Shown here: positions 59,252-64,000 of the stretch, piece after piece
How positions within the stretch are numbered: position 1 is the stretch's first letter
How the letters are laid out: every line of letters starts with the position of its first letter
Assembly: GCA_045627365.1 (NCBI GenBank)
Contig: JAZQNN010000009.1
Coordinates: forward strand, 14,491 to 78,490
DNA: 64,000 bases
Reading direction: 5' to 3'
Source: RGIG5612 sp045627365
GTDB taxonomy: Bacteria; Bacillota; Clostridia; Lachnospirales; Lachnospiraceae
The notes under the pieces: model-generated
The model's database searches: none
Seen by the model: the letters and a program-made list of their open reading frames with translations, nothing else
What the model was told of the DNA's origin: nothing
Translations under genes and position numbers: made by a program

Positions 59252-59620
59252 TTAGCCAAGTTCATCGTAGATCTCGCCGACAAGGGCCATGGTCTCTTCT
59301 TTGGACAGACCTTTTACCATACCGGCGGCTATGATCGGTCTTAAATATCCCGTCATGGCCTCCATTGCCCTCATCTTATCAACATCAACGGCTACGACCG
59401 CACCGCGACGTCTGTCGACCCGCACAAAGCCATCCTGCTTCAGGATAGTGTATGCCTTGTTAACGGTATGCATGTTGATGCCGATCTCCTCCGCCATCGC
59501 GCGAACCGAAGGCAGGGTCTGGCCCTCCTTTATCTGGTCCGTTGCAATGCCGAAGATGATCTGGTTCCTCAGCTGAACATATAACGCTTCATCGCTGTTG
59601 AAATCAATTTCAATAAACAT
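59252..59620 (-). CDS. GntR-family regulator, YtrA subfamily
   Basis: 122 residues: an N-terminal winged HTH (ALYVQLRNQIIFGIATDQI, TLPSVRAMAEEIGINMHTVN, GFVRVDRRRGAVVAV) and a short helical tail of about 50 residues, the YtrA form without a ligand domain. GGAGAAA lies before the ATG. YtrA regulators usually control ABC transporter genes, but none is adjacent: it directly precedes clpC. Whether it regulates clpC-radA is inference. Confidence 0.9.
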   Translation of the reverse strand: MFIEIDFNSDEALYVQLRNQIIFGIATDQIKEGQTLPSVRAMAEEIGINMHTVNKAYTILKQDGFVRVDRRRGAVVAVDVDKMRAMEAMTGYLRPIIAAGMVKGLSKEETMALVGEIYDELG

Positions 59621-59646
59621 CCGATTTCTCCATATATAATCTCAAA

Positions 59647-60342
59647 TCACCTGACGGATGTGATCCCGCACAGGTCCTTGATAACTTCCCCTGCCATTAT
59701 CATTCCGGCCACAGGCGGAACGAATGAAACACTTCCCGGAGTCCTTCCCTCCGTCTTCACGGGCTCTTCCCGTGAGTATACGACTTTCAGTTTTTCTATC
59801 CCGCGCTTCTTAAGCTCATGGCGCATCACCTTGGCAAGCGGGCACACACTCGTTGCGTAAATGTCCGCCACCTCAAATGCGGTCGGGTCAAATTTGTTGC
59901 CCGTTCCCATGCAGCTGATGATCGGCACAGAAGCTTTCCGGGCCGCCTCCGCCAGCGCGATTTTGGCAGATACGGTATCCACCGCGTCCACCACGTATGA
60001 ATATCCGGAAAAGTCGAATTCTTCCGCATTTTCAGGGAGGAAGAAACACTCCCTTGCCTCTACCTCGGCCTCCGGATTGATATCCAGGATCCGCGCCTTC
60101 ATTACCTGAACTTTGGAAAGACCCACGGTACTTTCAAGCGCTATGATCTGGCGGTTGATATTGGAAATGCTTACCCGGTCACTGTCGACCAGAGTAAGCG
60201 CTCCTACGCCTGCGCGCGCCAAAGCCTCGGCCACGTATCCGCCAACGCCGCCTATTCCGAAAACAGCGACCCTGGCTTGCGCCAGGGTCTTCATATTATC
60301 TTGTCCTAAGAGCATAGTGCTCCTTGCCCATCTTTCAGACAT
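59647..60342 (-). CDS. tcdA: tRNA threonylcarbamoyladenosine dehydratase TcdA-like (ThiF/E1 family)
   Basis: About 231 residues of the E1-like superfamily. MSERWARSTMLLGQDNMKTL, then the ATP site VAVFGIGGVGGYVAEALARAG, LVDSDRVSISNINRQI and AVDTVSAKIALAEAA. These fit TcdA, which cyclises t6A37 to ct6A in tRNA. The frame is open to 60453, but that would run into the upstream gene; the ATG at 60342 has GAGAG upstream and leaves 13 bp. Confidence 0.9.
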   Translation of the reverse strand: MSERWARSTMLLGQDNMKTLAQARVAVFGIGGVGGYVAEALARAGVGALTLVDSDRVSISNINRQIIALESTVGLSKVQVMKARILDINPEAEVEARECFFLPENAEEFDFSGYSYVVDAVDTVSAKIALAEAARKASVPIISCMGTGNKFDPTAFEVADIYATSVCPLAKVMRHELKKRGIEKLKVVYSREEPVKTEGRTPGSVSFVPPVAGMIMAGEVIKDLCGITSVR

Positions 60343-60355
60343 ATGTCTCTCTCGA

Positions 60356-61018
60356 TCAGTCGTTATGCCTTGGAGTGCCGCATTTCGGGCAGAATCTGAA
60401 ATCCTTGCCGACCTTGGCTCCGCAGCTCTCGCAGTAATAGAAATCCTGCTCAACAGGCGCTGCCGGTGCGGGCTGAGCCTTGCGTGTCTTAGCCGGTTTA
60501 ACGGTCTGTTCCTTCTCGCCTGCGTCTCCGAAAAGATTAGCGATAGGGTCGATCACAAACTCCTCGCCCTTGAAGACGAATGTGCTTACAGCCCATGCTG
60601 CGATCACTAAAAGCTCGCCGATAAGTACAAGCCAGAATCCGGCGCCGGTTTTGATAATTCCATATCCCGAGCTTGAAACTGCGATCCCCTGGATAAGCGT
60701 GATGAGGAAGCACAGTGAAGCTGTAGCTGCTGCCCAGAATTTGCGTCCGAAGAACAGCAGAGGAATGATCACAAATAATGTCAGAAGAAATACGATCCAG
60801 CCCCAGAATGTTGCAAGGCAGCATATTCCCTCTTTATAACCAAGCACGTCGATCCTTGCCAGTGCGAAGAACGATCCGAGAAACATCAGGAATGTTCCGA
60901 AAAGACCGCCGAGTGTCAGGCCTTCTGCCGGCAGCTGCCCGAGACGTCCTTTGTAGTCGTAGTCCTTTACACCTTTTACAGTAGATATCAAACCATTGAT
61001 TTCTGCTTTGAAGTCCAT
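60356..61018 (-). CDS. Membrane protein with C-terminal zinc ribbon, unknown function
   Basis: 220 residues. Four hydrophobic segments (LGGLFGTFLMFLGSFFAL, ATFWGWIVFLLTLFVIIPLL, FWAAATASLCFLITLIQGIA, FWLVLIGELLVIAAWAV) precede a Lys/Pro/Ala linker and a zinc ribbon CESCGAKVGKDFRFCPKCG. Zinc-ribbon membrane proteins of this layout are common in clostridia and of unknown role. AGGAGG precedes the ATG; 17 bp separate it from the esterase gene. Confidence 0.8.
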   Translation of the reverse strand: MDFKAEINGLISTVKGVKDYDYKGRLGQLPAEGLTLGGLFGTFLMFLGSFFALARIDVLGYKEGICCLATFWGWIVFLLTLFVIIPLLFFGRKFWAAATASLCFLITLIQGIAVSSSGYGIIKTGAGFWLVLIGELLVIAAWAVSTFVFKGEEFVIDPIANLFGDAGEKEQTVKPAKTRKAQPAPAAPVEQDFYYCESCGAKVGKDFRFCPKCGTPRHND

Positions 61019-61035
61019 AATATCCTCCTAGAAAA

Positions 61036-61809
61036 TTAAACAATATGCTTACCCCAGAATGCGGCTGCTTTCCTGATCCAGCCCTCACATTCGTATCCGG
61101 TGCCGACTCCGACTCCGTGGGGAACATTTTCAAAACATGTATATTCGTACGGTACTCCGGCCTTCTTAAGAGCCGTCGCCATGATACGGCTGTTATCCGG
61201 CCTTACCGTCTCATCCGCGTCACTGTTCCAGATGAATGTGGCGGGATAATTGCTGCCGATATGCTGCTCTACGCTCCAGCGGTTGACCGACTCAGATGTT
61301 GGGTGCGGTCCGAGAAAAAGCTTCCTGCTTCTTTCGTGCGCGCCGTCTCCCATCGTGATCACCGGATATGCCAGAACAACTGCTGCCGGCCGCGGAAGTC
61401 TGTAATGCATCCATCCGTTAAGCTCTGTTCCGAAGCATCCGGCCAGATGGCCTCCTGCAGATGAGCCCCAGACGGAGTAGCCTTCTTTGTAAACGTTGTA
61501 TTTGTCAGCACTCTTGAGAATAGTCCTCAAGGCTCTTGCCAGGTCGTCAATGGGTTTCGGAGATGCCGCATGCAGCCCGTGATGGTACCTGAGTACGAAT
61601 GCTGTGTAGCCCAGCCTGTTAAGCTCTTTGGCGTATGGCACGCCTTCTATCTCACTTGCACACAGGGCGTATGCTCCGCCCGGGCAAATAACTGCAAAAT
61701 GCGACTTGCCGCCGCCCGGTGCCGGATAATACTCCAGCGCATACTCTATTATCGGCAGCACGTCGTATGTCGACCGTGATGCCTTGCGGAAAGCTTCCGA
61801 CAATTTCAA
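61036..61809 (-). CDS. Alpha/beta hydrolase, esterase/lipase-like
   Basis: 257 residues. ICPGGAYALCASEIEG gives the oxyanion-hole motif, YSVWGSSAGGHLAG the nucleophile elbow (Ser117), IWNSDADETVRPDNS the acid and VPHGVGVG the histidine, so the triad looks complete. It resembles the BD-FAE/acetyl-xylan esterase-like group. No signal peptide, so cytosolic; it probably deacetylates a sugar or small ester. First gene of the run leading to radA. Confidence 0.86.
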   Translation of the reverse strand: MKLSEAFRKASRSTYDVLPIIEYALEYYPAPGGGKSHFAVICPGGAYALCASEIEGVPYAKELNRLGYTAFVLRYHHGLHAASPKPIDDLARALRTILKSADKYNVYKEGYSVWGSSAGGHLAGCFGTELNGWMHYRLPRPAAVVLAYPVITMGDGAHERSRKLFLGPHPTSESVNRWSVEQHIGSNYPATFIWNSDADETVRPDNSRIMATALKKAGVPYEYTCFENVPHGVGVGTGYECEGWIRKAAAFWGKHIV

Positions 61810-61889
61810 AACTACAATCCTCCATCCTACAAACGCCTAATTATTCTATTACAGCTATCACAATAAATCAAGCTATATAAATAACAGCA

Positions 61890-62894
61890 GTGCAAGTAAC
61901 AGGCAGCCACCTTCTGTCGCTTATCAACGATGTCCTTGACATGTCACGCGTGGAATCCGGCAATATCAAGGTCGAAGAAGAGGCGCTCTTCATGGATACC
62001 GTCAAAGACAATCTGTACAGCATCCTCGCAGGCGGCGCAGAGGCCAAGGGCATTGACTTCAATCTGACGATCAGTCCGTCGCTTGAACATCACTGGTTCT
62101 ATGCCGACAGGCTTCTGACGATGCGTGTTCTTACAAATATCGTTTCCAATTCCGTAAAGTACACTAACGCGGGCGGGAAGATTGACTTTGATATCGAGGA
62201 GCTGCCGTGCGAACGCGAGGGATATGCACACTTCCGTTATACCATCGCGGATACCGGAATCGGCATGAGCAAAGAGTTCCTCGAGCATCTTTTCGAGCCT
62301 TTCTCAAGAGCTGAAACTTCCACCGTCAGCGGCGTTACAGGGACCGGTCTCGGTATGTCGATCTCCAAGTCTTTGATCGATCTTATGGGCGGCACGATCG
62401 ATGTCGAAAGCGAGCCCGGCATCGGTACGACGGTTCGTATCGATTTTGATAACCGGGTAGCTGAATCGGTATCTCCGGTTTCCCGGCTTCGAAGTGACAG
62501 AAGCAAGGACCTGTCCGGCAAAAAGATCCTGCTCGTTGAAGATAACGAGCTCAATATGGAGATCGCGGTCGAGATCCTTGAAGACGAAGGCATTATCGTT
62601 GATACAGCATCTGACGGTGATATCGCCGTTGATAAGATCAAAAATGCCGTGGCCGGCAGTTACGACCTTATCCTCATGGACATCCAGATGCCGCATATGA
62701 ACGGCTACGAAGCGACACGTGCGATCAGGGCGCTGCCTAATGATTTTGCCTCATCGATCCCGATCATAGCAATGACTGCCAACGCATTTGATGAAGACAA
62801 GAGGAACGCATTCGATGCCGGCATGAACGATCATATTGCCAAGCCGATCAATGTCGAGCTGCTCTTGCGTACGCTGTCGAAATACCTCAAATAG
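61890..62894 (+). pseudogene. 5'-truncated hybrid histidine kinase (HATPase plus receiver)
   Basis: 334 residues remain. The text starts with VTGSHLLSLINDVLDMSRVE, the second helix of the dimerisation domain; the upstream phospho-acceptor His helix and any sensor are gone, with an in-frame TAA at 61878. The HATPase core is intact (NIVSNSVKYT, IADTGIGMS, GTGLGMSISKSL), followed by a receiver with KILLVEDNELN, LILMDIQMP (phospho-Asp) and IAMTANAF. The annotated start would be a GTG without RBS. It cannot autophosphorylate in the normal way, so I call it a pseudogene; the open frame suggests recent truncation. Confidence 0.8.
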
Positions 62895-62912
62895 AATTTA
62901 CTTTACATGATA

Positions 62913-62952
62913 AAACAGGGCATAAGCCGCAGCTTATGCCCTGTTTGTTTTT
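62913..62952 (+). terminator. Terminator of the truncated histidine kinase gene
   Basis: AAACAGGGCATAAGC-CGCA-GCTTATGCCCTGTTT, a 15-bp perfect stem, followed by GTTTTTGTT. Confidence 0.92.
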
Positions 62953-62977
62953 GTTGATTTTAAGGTATTAATCCCAC

Positions 62978-63079
62978 GTACGGCAGACCGTCTCCAAGAG
63001 GCTGGAGTCATAGGGCTGGGCTGCCAGGCGTGCTCTGATGGGACGACTTTGTTACGTTTCTTTAGAACCTGCCGAAAAA
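62978..63079. repeat. 102-bp direct repeat, copy 1
   Basis: Identical by eye to 63899-64000 (offset 921 bp). Its first 34 bp are the 3' end of a LysR gene including the stop codon (RQTVSKRLES in translation), without the rest of the gene; the remainder is intergenic sequence leading into hairpin repeat copy A. Confidence 0.95.
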
Positions 63080-63147
63080 CGACAGAAATGGCAGGTCCGC
63101 AAACGCATTAAAAAGGCGAAATTTTTCTGTTTTGGGGAAAGCGAAAA
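63045..63147. repeat. Interspersed hairpin-bearing repeat, copy A
   Basis: Starts GACTTTGTTACGTTT, then GAACCTGCCGAAAA, an arm CCTGCC matched by GGCAGG about 16 nt on, then an A/T-rich TTTTTCTGTTTTGG part. Roughly three quarters of the bases match copy B. No coding sequence. Confidence 0.75.
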
Positions 63148-63173
63148 ATCCTGCGAAAATAGTGGCTTTGCTA

Positions 63174-63203
63174 GCCTGCCATCTCTCCGAAAATTCGGCA
63201 GGT
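63174..63203. repeat. Inverted relative of the hairpin repeat
   Basis: GCCTGCCATCTCTCC with GGCAGG 16 nt on; as reverse complement it matches the hairpin of copy A (CCTGCCATTTCT). It forms with copy A a larger imperfect inverted pair. Confidence 0.55.
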
Positions 63204-63280
63204 TTTGTGCAGAACGCGAGATGTGGCTCAGAATGGTGGCTGTTATGTTGTAAAAGCAAATAAGAAGCGGCCCCAAACAA

Positions 63281-63380
63281 GACTTTGTTACGTTTTATAC
63301 GAACCTGCCGAAAAGCGGGAGAGACGGCAGGCTCGCGAGCGCACTAAAATGATATAATTTTTCTCTTTTGGAAAAAGGGG
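63281..63380. repeat. Interspersed hairpin-bearing repeat, copy B
   Basis: GACTTTGTTACGTTTTATAC, CCTGCCGAAAAGCGGGAG, GGCAGG and ATTTTTCTCTTTTGG align in order with copy A. It ends at the truncated start of the LysR fragment. The 470-bp stretch from the kinase terminator to the LysR fragment contains only these repeats. Confidence 0.75.
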
Positions 63381-63934
63381 CAAAAAAAAGACTCCTCGAG
63401 TGTGATTTTGTTGAGCAATGGGATCCGGACCTCCTTGCCATGGTTACGAACCGGACTCTTAACATGGCGCTGGCAGCTTTCCCTCTGCGCTACGATACGA
63501 AGGGGCTGAACATCTTCCCTATCATCGATGAATACGTCTGCGCAGTCGTAAGCTCAAGGCACCCTCTGGCGCAGAAAAAGTCGCTCTCCTTAGATGATCT
63601 GAAAAACGAGAAAATCGTCACGACTTCGCCTCATTCGGGCCTTCACAGACTGATGATGGAGGAATTTGCCGCCTCCGGCATCACCGCGCCCGTCACGATG
63701 AACATCATTGCTGTTGACGGCCGAATGTCTATGGTTTCAGGCGGCGCCGTCACCTTCGTAATGCACCGGCAGTTCAAGTACTACGAAAATGATTCCGTCT
63801 GCGTCATTCCGATCGAGCCGAAGATCTATAGGACTCTGGCGGTCGTCACACCGTCCGACAGGGCGCTTAGCGTGGAGGAAAAAGTGCTCATCAACCTTGT
63901 ACGGCAGACCGTCTCCAAGAGGCTGGAGTCATAG
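63368..63934 (+). pseudogene. LysR-family regulator fragment lacking the DNA-binding domain
   Basis: 188 residues of the effector-binding domain only: VTNRTLNMALAAFPLRYDTK, DEYVCAVVSSRHPLAQ, SLDDLKNEKIVTTSPHSG and SGGAVTFVMH. The N-terminal winged HTH and about 80 further residues are missing. The open frame runs back only into repeat copy B through a TTG without RBS. The 3' end is intact and is repeated at 62978-63011. It cannot bind DNA as a LysR protein. Confidence 0.82.
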
Positions 63935-64000
63935 GGCTGGGCTGCCAGGCGTGCTCTGATGGGACGACTTTGTTACGTTTCTTTAGAACCTGCCGAAAAA
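63899..64000. repeat. 102-bp direct repeat, copy 2 (reaches the window edge)
   Basis: Same sequence as 62978-63079. It begins in the last codons of the LysR fragment and runs to the end of the window, so its true length is at least 102 bp. From 63966 it enters another copy of the hairpin repeat (GACTTTGTTACGTTTC). Confidence 0.95.

Noticed and set aside
60343..60453. N-terminal extension of TcdA
   Set aside because: It would overlap the zinc-ribbon gene by about 100 bp and is composed of Arg/Ala/Ser text from another frame.
63038..63280. Short ORFs on both strands within the hairpin repeats
   Set aside because: They lie in repeat sequence with inverted arms; the similarity between their products comes from the palindrome.
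62978..64000. Insertion sequence bounded by the direct repeats
   Set aside because: No transposase frame lies between the copies and the repeats include the end of a gene; tandem duplication explains them better.

Overview
The window looks like chromosome of a Gram-positive anaerobe of class Clostridia, probably near Lachnospiraceae. The basis is the HrcA/CIRCE-controlled hrcA-grpE-dnaK-dnaJ-prmA cluster, the ylxM-ffh-rpsP-khpA-rimM-trmD order, a bifunctional RelA/SpoT protein, many lipoproteins with lipoboxes and Thr/Glu-rich linkers, BspA-type leucine-rich repeats, and near-consensus sigma-A promoters (TTGACA-17-TAATAT). The assignment is inference; no 16S rRNA gene is present.

Left part (1-12.8 kb, minus strand): a cysteine desulfurase cut by the window edge, rsmE, a lipoprotein, then the chaperone operon read from a promoter with a perfect CIRCE operator, then the SRP/ribosome-maturation operon ending in a membrane protein with an acidic tail. 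12.8-15.5 kb (plus) holds a sugar isomerase, a URO-D-family protein and an acyltransferase-like protein. 15.5-24.1 kb (minus) is a complete peptide-type ABC importer with a 4-TM protein, a LysR regulator and an alpha/beta hydrolase upstream.

24.2-34.9 kb (plus) is the most unusual region: six genes in one direction, with short gaps or overlaps, one visible promoter and one terminator. Three tandem paralogues of an exported SH3 plus DUF4015 (glycosidase-like) protein are followed by a TIR-TM-LRR protein with the topology of a Toll-like receptor, a SLOG domain protein with four TM helices (SLATT-like), and an HD-domain protein with a C-terminal RyR-like module. TIR, SLOG, SLATT and RyR are all modules linked to nucleotide signalling, so I propose an envelope-sensing, NAD-derived-nucleotide signalling or defence system.

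34.9-45.9 kb (mostly minus): htpG-mrp-phosphoribosyltransferase with a second CIRCE upstream of htpG, tRNA-Thr(CGT), a hipBA module with three operator-like repeats at exact 38-bp spacing, a PD-(D/E)XK-like orphan, and serC-serA-DUF1015. 45.8-55.1 kb is a long minus-strand run relA-MBL-hisS-aspS-ceramidase-like-tgt-yajC. tRNA-Trp(CCA) follows on the plus strand, then a minus-strand run esterase, zinc-ribbon membrane protein, tcdA, GntR regulator, clpC, radA.

Right end (61.8-64 kb): a decaying region with a histidine kinase that has lost its sensor and phospho-acceptor histidine, a LysR fragment without its DNA-binding domain, a 102-bp perfect direct repeat 921 bp apart, and several diverged copies of a hairpin-bearing repeat. 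No CRISPR array, transposase, integrase or rRNA gene was seen.
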